The notes beneath the pieces were generated by a model that was given only the letters and a program-made list of their open reading frames with translations, was not told the DNA's origin and ran no database searches. This document shows, one piece after another, positions 34,120 to 46,368 of a stretch of DNA of 64,000 nt (position 1 is its first letter; each line of letters starts with the position of its first letter). The translations under genes were made by a program, and so were the position numbers. Origin of the DNA: Heterostelium album PN500 (Eukaryota; Evosea; Eumycetozoa; Acytosteliales; Acytosteliaceae); assembly GCF_000004825.1 (NCBI RefSeq), contig NW_008805085.1:1054001-1118000 (forward strand), written 5' to 3'.

Positions 34120-37100
34120 ATGAAACTTAGATTTTTTCTAGTATTTTTACTTTTTTATTTGGTCAGTGCAAGAAAAAATGAAGATTTTTCTCGTGTGACA
34201 ATCAAACAAGGAACATTGATAGGAACTGTCTATAAAAATCATCGAAATTTTTATGGAGTTTGTATTTATAGAGATTTTTTTTTAATATTATTTAACATAA
34301 CCAGAATTCTTATTTCCTAAAATATAAAAAATCAATAGATACCCTATGCAAAGCCTCCAATTGGTGAACAAAGGTGGAAAAATCCCATTCCTGATGAAGG
34401 TTGGGAAGGTATTAGAGATTGTACCTACACCAGAGATTCTTGTCCACAAGTAAAAGGAAGAGATCCAATGATCTTTCCTCCAAATGGAACCTCAGAGGAC
34501 TGTCTTTATATATCAATTAAGACACCTATTCCATCGAACATGTTGAGTCCTGTCCTAATATATATTCCAGGTGGTGGATTTATTAGAGCATCTGCCGATT
34601 CCCCCGGGTATGCAGGAGAATTATTTGCAAGAAAAGGAGTATTAGTTGTTACCTTTAACTATAGAGTAGGAGTTTTGGGATTCCTTGCAAATGATGAAGA
34701 AAATTTGGATGGAAATTATGGATTTTTAGATCAAATTGAAGCTTTGAAGTGGGTCAAAAACAACATTGAGGCGTTTGGTGGAAATCCTAATGATATAACA
34801 CTTGGAGGTCCATCAGCAGGTGCAATGTCAGTTGTTACTCATTTGGTATCACCTATATCTGCAGGTTTATTTCATAAAGCCATCATTCAAAGTGGTCATA
34901 TACCTTCAGGATACAAAACAATGGATAAAGCAAAGTATCAATACAAAAGACTTTCCTATCAACTAAACTGTACAGATATTCAATGTTTAAGAGAGTCCAA
35001 AGTTGATGATATCCTCAAGATTCAAACACAAATGTTGGCTGTTGATTTTAGATACCCTGTTGATGGATTTACTTTTTGGTCACCTGTTATTGATAAAGAA
35101 ATTCTTCCTGGTATGAAAACTACTTTATTAATTGATAACTATTCATACTAAATATTATAAATATATATATATATAAATAGGTTTACCGCTTTCTCTCTTT
35201 AGAAAAGGAAAATTTAACAAAGTTCCAACTTTGGTTGGAGTAGTAGAATTAGAAGGAAATTATTTTGTTTCTGGATTTTTTAGAGGGTAATTATTTTAAA
35301 TAAAAATATGAAAACATTACATAATAACAAATTCTGTCTAGTCCCATTCCTCAAGTAGTGAGTAGTACATTCGTGAAAAACATGTTGGATTCAGTTGACG
35401 ATCAAAGATTTAAAAAGATAATTACCCACTATAACGAGACAGTTGGAGATAGTAATGACTATCGAATTGCTCTGGTAAATTTTCTAACCGATACAATGTT
35501 TAGTTGTCCAAATAGATTCTTTGTTAGAAATCAAAAAAGATTTAACGTCACCTCATATTTTTATAAGTATTCACACATCAACTCTGCCAATATTTATGAT
35601 GATATAAAACCTTTTTGTTCAAATAGTCATTGTCATGGTGATGAAAGTACCTATTAAGCTATAATTCGTCAATTACCAATGAGACTAATATATTTATCAA
35701 TCCAAATTAATAGTTCCCTACGTTTTCAACTCTTTCAAAGAGATTGGTTACCCAGCTACCGAAGAAGAAGAGAAAATCAGTCATATGATGTCAAACTATT
35801 GGACCAATTTCATTATGACTGGTGATCCCAACATTGGATACCACGTTCCTGTTAGATGGCCAACATATGAACCATCACTCACAGCTGATAATTGCCTAAA
35901 CATTAACTCCAATGCAAAACCCTACAACTTTGATAAGGAATTTCAAATTTGTGACGTCTTTGATGAATTTGGTTATGAATCTTTTAAATAAATCATATGA
36001 TTACAAAAAATTTATTTTTTTTGAAAACACAGACCGTCAGTCCGTCAGTCGGTTTACAAGGTATTCGAAATATTTCTTAATTCATCCAAATGATTGGTTG
36101 CTCTGGCTAGTGAATAGATGGTCGATAGAACCGGCTTGATAGCGTTCTCTTTAATGTTGTGTAGATCGAATGGGAAGAATAGATCGTTCTTGTCGACACC
36201 GAGAGATGCACACTCCTGAAGGAAGAGATCGATGTTGTTGACCTGGAAGAACGGTCTTGGTAGATTATTGATTTTTTTGATACGATCGGGTATCAGTGCA
36301 TTGAGAAGTCGACACAAAACAACGCCACTCTGCAGATGGTTGAGCAGTGGATCGCCATACGGGTGATGACTCAGCTCTTCCAACTGGCAATCCAACACCT
36401 TTTGAATCCACAGCTTTACATCTTCCTCCTGTTCCTGAGCAGTTCGATTCAATTGTTTGATGGTCGGACCGATCAGAGGTTTACGAATTCCAGCCGATTG
36501 TTTCAAAAGTGGTGGACTGCTGCTGTTGCTACTTGATGTCGTAGATCCCGTTTCAACGATGCTGGTAAAAGTTGGTTTGACAGTTGGTGTAGTTGATTTC
36601 TTCACTGGTGAAGACAGGGGTGATGTCAGACTCAATGAGGGCGTGGGTGTTGAAGTGGAATTGGCACGTGCTCTTGTTGGAGTTTTGGTTGGAGTTGTTG
36701 GGTGACTTGAACTTGTTGTTGTGGAGCTGGATAGATGTGAATTGCTATGACGATTTGATTTATTTGGTGTGGTTGTTGTTGACGATGCTGATGTTTGTAG
36801 GGTGGGAGGTGAAGTTGAGCTGAGTTTGTTGGAAGATGATTGCGTCGATTGCATAAAGGATGAGGTGGAGCGACGCGATGGTGAAGGTGACGACGACGGT
36901 GAATTCGAGGAGGATGTCGAAGGAGATGAGAGCGTCGATGGTGAAGAAGCCGATGAAATGGAATTGCGTTGTCTTGGCGATGATGGTGCTGACTTTGAAG
37001 AAACAGAAGCGTGTGAATTGTGTCCGATATTTAGATGATGATTGTGTGAGTGTAAGTGGTGACCACTGTGATGCGGTAGATTGGTGGATGATGATACATT

Positions 37101-37560
37101 TGCTGTGGTGATAGAGGTGGAGGAATTGGTGCTGTTAGTGCCATTTGGTGAAAGAATCAATACTGGTGGTAACTTTAGTGATGAAGGAATCAGAGAATTC
37201 ATATCGGGATTGGACACTGCTTTTGAAAGTAAACCACCGCCATTTCCAAGTGAACCACCGGAATTTCCACCAATGAAAATATCTAAACTTGAAGAATCAT
37301 GATTGTTTTGTAGATTAATTTGATTGCTTTCATCTCCACTTGGTTGAATAACTTTTGGTGACTTTTCAAACTGTTTAATTATACCAATTAGATCCTATAA
37401 TATTCCAATATGACATCCAATAGATTAATTAGATTTTGTTTATAAATTTCTTATAGAAATATATGGAAATTACATTTTTCAGTTGTAAAATATTTGTAAA
37501 AGTACTATTATGCATATATAATTCTGGATGTTTATCTCTGGTTGTTAACTATAAGAATAT
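33720..37560. repeat. Segmental duplication, right unit (B)
   Basis: Counterpart of 30800-33690 and probably the ancestral arrangement, because both genes are intact. It spans the upstream region of the esterase, the esterase, the convergent 3' exon of the CH-domain gene, and part of that gene's intron. The duplication breakpoint therefore lies inside the CH-gene intron (37395-37635), which explains why unit A has no 5' exon. Confidence 0.8.
34120..35991 (+). CDS. Secreted type-B carboxylesterase (crystal protein/D2 esterase type)
   Basis: Serine esterase of the cholinesterase-like family, abundant in dictyostelids (crystal protein and esterase D2 are examples). Five exons (34120-34257, 34339-35110, 35181-35286, 35342-35646, 35714-35991) give 532 residues. 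A signal peptide, MKLRFFLVFLLFYLVSA, predicts entry to the secretory pathway. Family blocks: IPYAKPPIGEQRWKNP, SEDCLYISIKTP, the oxyanion loop YIPGGGF, FNYRVGVLGFL, and the nucleophile elbow GGPSAGAMS (Ser about 205) followed by IIQSGH. The acid is probably the Glu in VELEGNYF and the His that in SHCHGDE (about 437). Several Cys pairs suit an extracellular protein. Copy 1 in unit A is a broken paralogue. The natural substrate is unknown. Confidence 0.93.
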
Positions 37561-38156
37561 ATTTAAAAGGGTTATTCATTCATTTAATATATTAAAAACT
37601 TTCAAATTGTGATGAAAACTAGTTAACTACTTACAATTGGTGAACTAGGTGCTTCATGTGATTTATTGGAATTATTATTGTACAGTTTGGAGTTCTTTTT
37701 CAATTTTTTGACTAGTAAATACAGTTCTTCGACTTCTTCGTCGATTAGTAATCTCCACTCTGTGAATGCATGAACTATATCAATATCTGCTCCATTATTT
37801 AAAGGACTACCAATATTATTATTATTGTTTTGTATATGTTGTTGTTGTTGTTGTTGTTGTTCTTGATAGTCTTTTATATTATCATTGACCAATGTATTGT
37901 TCACTCTTTCTCTGGAATCGTTGAACTCTCTCAGAAATCCATCGATATCTGAAGCAATTCCTTTGTTGATTCTCTCTAAGTCTAAATTGTAATCATTCAC
38001 CAGTTGCTGATTATCATTGATATTTACACTGATATCTCCAAACAATGTTGATGACGACGACGATTGACTGAAATGACTTGATTCATCACCGATTTCCTCA
38101 TCCAACAATTTAATATCATTATTTAACTCGCTAATTAAATCATCTAAACTAATCAT
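36054..38156 (-). CDS. CH (calponin-homology) domain protein
   Basis: Two exons on the minus strand, 38156-37635 and 37394-36054, joined in phase 0 across a 240-base intron; 620 residues. Residues 1-174 are acidic and helical with a poly-Gln tract, including LIDEEVEELYLLVKKLKK. The middle (about 230-430) is Ser/Thr/Pro/Asn-rich. The C-terminus (about 495-612) is a single CH domain: VKLWIQKVLDCQLEEL, LLNHLQSGVVLCRLLNAL, FQVNNIDLFLQECASLGV, FFPFDLHNIKENAIKPVL. This is the pattern of calponin/transgelin-type (type 3) CH domains, which bind actin weakly or act in signalling. The start Met at 38156 begins MISLDDLISEL. It converges on the esterase with about 60 bases between stops. A 3' copy lies in unit A. 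Confidence 0.88.
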
Positions 38157-38515
38157 TTCATTTATCTATTTTAAACTAACTATAAATATTATATTATTGT
38201 CATGTATACAAAAATGAATAAAGATAAATTACTTGTTGTTTTTTGTTGTTTTTTTTTTTTTTGCAATCTGAAAAAATTAATCAGTAAAATAACACTATTC
38301 AGCTTAACCCAAAAAAGATTGTTGGGTTATTTATATTTTTTTCAAATAATTTTGTTTTCCCAATTTGGAATAGGTCACATTTTTTTCTTTCTTTTTAAAA
38401 TGTTTAGTTTATTTATTACCTTAAAAATATATTTATATTTTTTTAAAGAACATATATATGCATTTCAAAAAATAATAATAAGGAAATAAAATAATTTTGA
38501 AGAAAATAAATTTTA
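38157..38515. other. Intergenic region
   Basis: A+T-rich spacer between the start of the CH-domain gene and the end of the PIP kinase gene, both on the minus strand. T runs at 38250-38262 and A+T-rich DNA elsewhere; the Phe/Leu/Ile-rich open frame on the plus strand is not a gene. It should contain the CH-gene promoter. Confidence 0.5.
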
Positions 38516-41182
38516 TTAAATTATTTGTTCCCTTACGAAATTGATAAATCTTGCAGCATATTCAACAGGATCAACAGAGGATATCTCACCTCTATTAAAT
38601 AATGATTTATATGTATGTTCGATTTGTTTTCGGAAACTATATAACATCAAAATATCAATGATACCCATAAAGTAGTACTCACTCATAGGCACACCATTCT
38701 CATCTATACCTTGCATTCCACCTTTATCATGTTCAAATATTGAAATCCTAAAAAAAAAAAAGCAATAACAATTAGATATTATCGATAGCGTAAAATATAA
38801 TGTATATGAATGTTACATACTTTGGTTTAATAAGTGGTTTTGGACTGGTTGCATTTGGAAGTAGTGGTGGGAGATGGTGACTATCTAGTGGTTTCATATA
38901 GTCAGAGTTTTTGCGTTGAAGTTGTGCCGGTGCATCGTTGATGTTGTTCTGAACGTGTGTGTGTGCGAGATGCTGTTGTAACGTTTGAGCTTGTTGTGCC
39001 TGTTGTGCTTGCTGTTGAGCTTGTTGTTGAGCTTGCTGCTGCTGTTGGAAGTACTGCTTGGTTTGTGCAATCGATCTTATTCTCTTGGATGCACGTAGAT
39101 CGTTGCGATTGTCATCGTCGTCCGAAGAGGAATCATCGGTGTAGTCATCGTCGCCGCCACTCGATGAAACGTCTTCATCCATCAGTGGCGAAGGCGGCGT
39201 CGTCTGCATCTCCTGCACCATGTCCTCTTTTCGGTGCAGACCAATCAGCAAGCTGTAATCCATGATGTTCAGCTTCACCAAGAACTTACAGTCTTCGCCC
39301 AACTGGTGCAAGAACAGCCGCTTTCGGTCGGGACCGAGATGCAGCTTCATTCCCAACCGACGGAAATCCAAGTCTTTGTAGGTTGGCGACTTTTTCTTTT
39401 GTTCTTCCGGCGAGAGTTCGCGACCCACAGTCGAACCCTTGAGGTCGAATCTCATAGTGAGTGGTTTCGGTGTACAAAAGAGATTCTTCATCACCAGGAA
39501 ACGAACTTGTCTGCCATTCTTTGGACGTACTCTATGCAGACCAAAGAAGCGAGTCAGCAGGCTGTTTGGATTGCGCTTCATGTGCTCGTAGTACTCTGGT
39601 AGCAGAGATCTCAACAGCTTTGCCTCTCGTTTCGGCACCGTCTTTAACACATATTGATTATCGTAGGAGAAGAAGAAGATACTACCACTCTTGCCAGGAG
39701 TCGACACTTCATTCCACGGTTTACATAGCGAATAAATATAGGATTGTGGATCTATATTGAAAAGTTCTCTCAGTCTTGAGAATGCATGTGGACAATAATC
39801 TTTAAATGTAAAAGTTCCTGGTTGTCCTTCACTATAATAATATCATATATTAATAATCTACAAGTTAGATACATATGTATGTTGTTAACTTACATAACGG
39901 GTAATACATGATGTAATGATGAAAAGAATTGATCTGAATTCTCTTGAATCGATTGATGAGATGTTTTTGATATACAATTTAGAATACCGGTTTGGATGGT
40001 TCTCATGAGTAGCCAAGATGGATGTCCTTTGAAGATGGTCTCACCAAGACTGTTCTTCTTGTGCTCCAAGTGCAATCTTCTCTTCTTCTTCTTGATCTTT
40101 CTCTTCTTCTTTAACAGTTTACGTTCGATTTCATCTTTCTTTTCTTGCTGCTCTTGCATAGCCTCTTTGAATTCCTTCTCCAATTTCTTTTCTTTCTTCT
40201 TCTCTCGCTTTGTCATCAGAGTACTGGTGCTATCGGACAAACCCTTTGATTGGTTATCGAGATCGCCAATCGGTGGTATATAAGGTTGTGAGTCATTCCT
40301 GCCATTGCCACCGCCAACCGAACTCGTCAGATCATCGTTATCAATATAATAATTGTTAAATCCTTGATGATGTTCATCGATATCGTTACCACTGTTCACT
40401 TTTGGATTGTAATTGATGGTTGTTTGGAAATTACCAGATTCTGTTGTGGTCGTTGTTGTTTTACACTGTTGTTTCGATGTGTCCGCTTCCGAGAGGATGT
40501 TGGCAGCACTGGTTGAGAGCGTATCGCGATACACCACTCTGACAGTGTCATGAGGTGAGAGTGGAACATCGACCATCTCATCTTGTGCGTTGCCAACTAT
40601 CACGGGTGACACTGTCGTTGTATTATTAGTTGTTGTTATCAGCGTTGATGTTGTAGTATTATCGGTCACCTTCAAATCTCGTGGTGACTTTAACAATCGA
40701 TTGTTTCCAAAACTATAGTTTTGCAGCTGTGAAGATACCGCTCCATGTCCATTCGAGCCATTACCGTTGATATTCAGGAAATTCATTGGCTGTACCAAAA
40801 CTGAAGCGGATTTAGCTCTGCTGCTGTCACCAACACCACTATCTACATTTTCAGTTGCTGCATTATTGCTCTAAGGGTAACAATAATTAATTTTAGATTA
40901 GATTGACAAACAATAAAAATTGGAATAATTTGAAAGGAGAAACATAATACTTACGTCAGATGAAAAAACAAAAAATTCATCTTTATGATAGATCATATTA
41001 TCTTTTGAGAAATCATCAGTGTCATCGCCAATCAATTCATGGTCGTTATCATCATCACCACCGGCCAACGATGACATGACAGGCATCGATGAATTGGAAG
41101 TTGGTAAACTGTCCATCGGTGTTTCATTTGAAGATGATGGTAACGATGATAATATATGATTTTGATAATTATGATTATTCAT
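38516..41182 (-). CDS. Phosphatidylinositol 4-phosphate 5-kinase-like PIP kinase
   Basis: PIP kinase making a bisphosphoinositide, most likely PI(4,5)P2, at membranes. Four exons on the minus strand: 41182-40955, 40870-39894, 39831-38821, 38747-38516; 815 residues. The first 300 residues are low complexity. A very basic segment (KKKRKIKKKKRRLHLEHKK) could bind membranes. The kinase core begins GHPSWLLMRTIQTGI. Key motifs are the glycine-rich loop and lysine GKSGSIFFFSYDNQYVLKTV, MRFDLKGSTVGRELS, KLNIMDYSLLIGLHR, GIIDILMLYSFRKQIEH, and the activation-loop end SSVDPVEYAARFINFV. Between MDYSLLIG and IDIL a 150-residue acidic and Gln-rich insert interrupts the core. No transmembrane receptor domain is present, unlike the GPCR-PIPK fusions of dictyostelids. 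Type I assignment is likely, not proven. Confidence 0.92.
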
Positions 41183-43107
41183 TATTTATAAATTTTAATA
41201 ACTTATCCAAAACTATCATTAAATATATATATGTATATGTATGTATATGTATATTATAAAAAAACTATCTTATTTCTAATATAATTTTAATTTTATGAAA
41301 ACAACATTTATTTTATTTATTTAATTTCTAAAAATAATAATAATAATATATAAATTTAAACTAATTACAAAAAAAGAAATTATTTTATTTCTATAAATAT
41401 TACCAAGATATTTGATTGATGATTTTGAAATTAAATAAAATTAGTTTGTAGAAAAGGGAAATTATTATTAAAAAATTGAATAGGTGTTGTTTAATATGTT
41501 GATGGTTATTTTAATTTGGTGTCCAATTAGTTATGAGTATGAGTATGAATGCTTGAGATATTCTAGTGGTGAATGATAGTGGTTGGTGGTAAATCGTGGT
41601 AAATCGTGGTATTTGGTGAGTGTGTGGTGAATACTTTGATTCTGATTACCAACTAGGTATTTGGTCAAAATAAAATACTAACTAATGACAAATAAAAAAA
41701 TAATATTTTCCAATGCAATGATAAATTAAAATTTATTAAATTTATATTATCTATAATTGAAAAACAACAATAATAATAACAAAAACAAACAATGAAATGA
41801 TAATTTTCCTATTGTAATACAATCAATCATAAGGACAAAAAAACTATTGTTGTTGTTGTTGTTGTTGTTTAAATAAATCGTCAAAAGTGATATTATATAT
41901 TGGTTGAATCATAGCATATTAGAGAGATTCTATTATATTACCATTATGAAATGATTCATTTATTTTATTTACTATTTTGGTGAGTGTTGTGTTGTGGTGT
42001 GGTGTGATGTGGTGTGGTATTTTGTCTTTGTGAGTAATGTCTCAATTCAAATTGAAAAGATATTATAAAGTAAAGGACTATGAGTATATAAATGTGTGTG
42101 TTAAAAATCTAATAGATAAACAACAATAAAAAAATAATAATAATGAAATATTCTAAAAGAGTAACAACCAAACATCCTTTTCAATTGGATTGCGTGTTAA
42201 TGATGTTAGTGTGAATCATTCATTATCAACGGCAGTGCACGGACGGACTGATATTATTATTATTTTATATAACAAGATTCTATTGAATTTTCAATAACTA
42301 ATTAGTAAGTTGAAACGCTGTAGTTAAAAGCATCTGTTCATCTAAATTCTTAATCAAAATTAACATTTATTTTCATCAAAATCATATATAATTGTAATTA
42401 TTGTATGTAATTATGTATTTGATCATATATAAATAAATTTTATTGATTGATTGATTCATTGATTGATTGATTAGCTCAAGATTATACAATTATTTATAAA
42501 GTAATAAATCTTGACTAGACCTTCTTAGGAATAGGTGAACAAAACAAGTCTAACTGTTATACAGATACACATTACTTTCATTGTGTTCTTTTCAATATTG
42601 TAGTTGAAAAAAAAAACTACAACTATTCAAACATAATCTTATATCATTAATTAGAATTATATATATAGATATATTTTGCAAATAGTCATTATTGTTGTTA
42701 AAGACTGACTGACTTACTGACTGGTGAAAAAAGAAAAATGTGTGATGACCAGATTAGTTATACACGAAGAAAACAGAAAAGTTTTGAAAGGAAATCTGTT
42801 TTTTCACAGTGATATCAAAATCAGAAGTTCAATTAAAATTTTCAATCAACCTTTTTGTAATCGAATCATTCCATTTCATAATAAAAATAAATTTGATAAA
42901 AAAATAAGAAAAAAAAAAAAAAATTCTTCGTGAGGAAGGTGTGTTGCTTGTCAAAATAAAATAGATTACCTAAATTTATTTATTTATTATTATTTTTTTA
43001 TTTTATTATTAATATTAAAATCTTTTAATATTAGTTAGTATTAGCTATTAGATCTTATATTTATTGTGTTGATAGTAATAACTTGAAAAGATAATTAAAA
43101 AACAAAC
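41183..43107. other. 1.9-kb divergent intergenic region
   Basis: Lies between the starts of the PIP kinase (minus) and LAMTOR1 (plus) genes. A+T-rich with G/T-rich patches: a triplicated GGTAAATCGTGGT-like block near 41585-41615 and a TGTGG repeat near 41990-42025. (TTGA)n repeats occur near 42440-42475. A less A+T-rich patch with GGCAGTGCACGGACGGACTG is at 42230-42250. No open frame looks coding; the Lys-rich one near 42724 is composition only. Both promoters must lie here. Confidence 0.5.
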
Positions 43108-44115
43108 ATGGGTTGCAATCAATCAACTGCTAAAGGTAAAAACACAAGAACAACAAACAAACAAACCAACAAACAAAGCACAGCTGCAGCATTAATTCGA
43201 TATACAATATATAAATAGATAAAGATTAAAGATAATTAGATAATATTCACATGTTAACATGTAAATACATAACTATTTTTAAAGATAATGATCATAATGA
43301 TGATGATGATGATGATGATAATGAGAAAAATAATAATGAGATATTATTATTTTTTATTTTATTTTGCGAAAATGAATAGAATATAGTTGGATAGATAGAT
43401 AGATAGATAGAATATATGAATAACATAGATATTAATGAGATATTTTAATATTTATTGAAAATGTACAGATAAGCAAGAGGACAGACAAAGAACTCAACCA
43501 GCCAACAACGCTGGACAATCAACACAAACACAAACAGCATCGAAACAAATTGGTGTGCCAAATCAAGAGAATGAAAAGGAACCAGACGTATCCTACTCTC
43601 AAATGAGAGAGATGGACAATGACTTTTTCAAGGACATTATCGATAGAACCGCACAGAAATTCATTGATGTATCCACCGTTGGTCCAGACGCTAAAGATTC
43701 ATTCCCCTACCAAGAAAAAGATTATAGGTAAATAATTATCAACTAATAATAATATGATAACAAAAAAACAATCATTAAAACTAACTAACTTTTCTTACTA
43801 TTATTATTATTGTTATTAGTTCACAAATTAAAGAGACAACCATCAACAAATCAAATATATTATACTCATTGCCACATTTATCACAAAGCTGTCAGCCATC
43901 CAATTTACATAATCTTTTATCTCAGCCTGTACCATTTGATACTGATTTGGTAACTATTATTATTATTATTATATATCTTAAAAAATGAGTAATAACTAAC
44001 TAACTTTTTCTTTTAGATGTCACGTTGTTCATCGAGTATATCATCTGCTGTCAACAATATCAATATCAAGGATTGTGGAGAATTGGTTGTATTTTTCAAT
44101 CAAAGTTTAAGTTAG
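43108..44115 (+). CDS. lamtor1: LAMTOR1-like Ragulator subunit (p18)
   Basis: Probable lipid anchor of the Ragulator complex, which recruits Rag GTPases and mTORC1 to the late endosome/lysosome. Four exons (43108-43135, 43469-43727, 43820-43949, 44017-44115) give 171 residues. The N-terminus MGCNQST carries Gly2 for N-myristoylation and Cys3 for palmitoylation, as in animal p18. The central acidic helix region reads REMDNDFFKDIIDRTAQKFIDVS, matching the conserved LAMTOR1 segment. The end, around PFDTDLMSRCSSSISSAVN and then CGELVVFF, resembles the C-terminal part that contacts the other subunits. The 28-base first exon codes only the lipidation signal and is followed by a 333-base intron. The identity rests on order of motifs and length. 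Confidence 0.82.
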
Positions 44116-44540
44116 ACTATTTAAATAAATAATATTCTCGCAAATCAATTCAACAACTAGCAGCAATCAACAATCATTTACTATATCTTTAACTCCATTC
44201 CCCTTTTTATCTAAAAACGCAATTCCAATTCCTATTTAGATATTAAACATTTATATTATATTAAAATAAATAACAACAAATCATAACAATCAGTCAATCA
44301 AAATATATTATCACCAGTCACAACAACAACAACAACAACAACAATCATATCAATTTTAACATCAGTTACAATCATAGAAAGAATCAACAAGATAGATTTT
44401 AATCAATACAATTAAAATGTAATCTTTTTTAAAACATTTAAAATAAACTAGTTATAATTTATTATATTTATAAACTAAATATTTATGTTTGACTTTTGAC
44501 TTTATATATAATTTATATTTTATTATTTATATTCTATTTA
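44116..44540. other. Convergent 3' intergenic region
   Basis: Between the stops of LAMTOR1 (plus) and the BTB gene (minus). A+T-rich with (CAA)n near 44325-44345. Polyadenylation signals for both genes should lie here (for example AATAAA at 44268). No gene seen. Confidence 0.5.
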
Positions 44541-45684
44541 TTATTTCTTATTATACATTATATCTGCTAATTGTGTTATCTTTTGTTTAAATTCATTTAA
44601 TACTTGATCCTATATTTATTATAACAAAGTAAAGATAAAAGATAAATGTTAGTTTTGTATAATAGAATAGAATAGAATTCATTGAGTTGATGTGATGTGA
44701 TGTGATGTGATTAATAATTACAGCAGTAGGTGGCATATCAGTATTTCTATTTCTTGTATATCTCGTCCAGAATGTCACTTGAAAGAGATAGGAATGATAG
44801 AAGCTACTGAATTCTTCACTGAAAGAGACGTCAAGACCTTCGTTCATGAGGTCATGCAAGAGTAGTTCTCTGTTCCTCAGATTACTCACGAATGAATAAA
44901 ACTCTTCGGTTCCACTCGATGTCGATTTGAATTGAATGATCTCTGTTTGTTTACCTTGTTCTGCCGCGCGGAACAATGTCTCAATGATATGATCTTTGAT
45001 GCGTTGTAGTGTGTCGCCAAGCTGCGTGCGTGTTCTATGTAGCGACACCTTGAATAGCCGTTCACCAAGCGTTGCCATTGGATCATCCAACAACAGACCA
45101 GTACTACTTGATAAGTGAATTATTCCATTTGTCGTATTATTATTATTATTATTACTATTATTACTATTATTATTATTATTGTTATTAGTCGTCGTCGTGT
45201 TGATATAGTAATTACTATATCTTGTGGTTATTATTGGTAGTTGAAAGTAATCTATCTCCTTTTGGAGTTGTCGCCAGTTGTAGCCGATTGGTGGTTCGAT
45301 CGATTCGCCGCCCGTTCTGTAGAAATCGAGTATCGATTCGAACAGGCTCGACGATCGATCAAAGAAGAACTCGCCATTCTCATCGGGACACAGCAGATGT
45401 CGGTTTCGCTCACTGAACATCACACCGAGCAGCGAAGTAGGATACACGCTAAACGTTGATTTATAGGTCTCGAATCGTCGACCACCAACATTCAAAACAA
45501 CTCTATCTCCACTGACACTAACATTGTTGTTGTTGTTCACTTTCTTTCCAACAACATCTGCATCATAATGATCATTATTATTACTACCGCCGCTATTATT
45601 ATTATTATTTTCATCATTTTTTTTATTACAATTATTACAATCTATATTATTACATTCTATTATATTATTATTATTATTATTCAT
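44541..45684 (-). CDS. BTB/T1-domain protein, BTBD10/KCTD20-like
   Basis: Two exons on the minus strand, 45684-44722 and 44609-44541, joined in phase 0; 343 residues. The N-terminal 58 residues are Asn-rich. The T1-type BTB domain (about 59-155) reads RVVLNVGGRRFETYKSTFS, then LLGVMFSERNRHLLCPDENG, then FFFDRSSSLFESILDFYRTG and LQKEIDYFQLP. This VVLNVGG/LLG/FDR order is that of KCTD and BTBD10 proteins, with no channel segments. A second conserved region (about 205-300) includes TLQRIKDHIIETLFRAAEQG and YSFVSNLRNRELLLHDLM. These resemble the C-terminal half of BTBD10/KCTD20, regulators of Akt dephosphorylation in animals. Function in this organism is inferred only. The short second exon ends TQLADIMYNKK. 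Confidence 0.8.
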
Positions 45685-46368
45685 TATTTTATTTACATAT
45701 ACAATCTTAAATATCTTTTATATCCTATATTATTAAATATTCTTTACATATAAATAAAAAATCAATCAAATTTGAAAAAAAAAAAAAAAAAAACAAAACA
45801 ATTTATTTTTAGTATAAAAGTTGTCAATTAATTGGGATATTGAACAAGACAATTTGATTGGTGCAAAACAATCGTGACAGATAAAAAAATGCTTAAAAAA
45901 GTTTTATTTAACATTATTAATTAAAAGAAGGGAAAATGGTAATCATAAATGTTGAAAAATAAATCTAGATTATTTCATTTTCATAGTATTAATAGATTCC
46001 AACAGAACTGTCAATTTATTAGTTAGTTTTGAACAAAGTGATTAAAATCAATCCCCAACAACAAACAAAACAAAACAAAACAACAAAAATAATCAGATTT
46101 TTTGGTTTTCAAAATTGAAACTGGTAAATTTAAAAACAATTTCAAAAAATTTGTAACGAAATAAAAAAAAAAAAAAAACTAATTTAATTATTTTTTGTTC
46201 ATTTTTTAATTAATTATTTGATTTATTAATCATTGTATAGAATACTGTTTAAACTTTTATTTTAATTATCAATTTTGTGCGAAATAATAATAATTTATAT
46301 AATTTTATTTTATTTCAAATATATATATATCTATTTTTAATATCTATTTTTTATATATTTATTGTATA
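45685..46368. other. Divergent intergenic region
   Basis: Very A+T-rich sequence between two gene starts, with a run of about 19 As at 45774-45793 and A/T tracts near 46160 and 46290-46360. It should contain the promoters of the BTB gene and the HsdR-like gene. No gene seen. Confidence 0.5.

Noticed and set aside
36457-37302. Plus-strand Val/Glu/Asp-rich frames
   Set aside because: Antisense to the Ser/Thr-rich middle of the CH-domain protein.
42724-42933. Short Lys/Ile-rich plus-strand frame
   Set aside because: Low-complexity composition in promoter DNA, no domain and no splice support.
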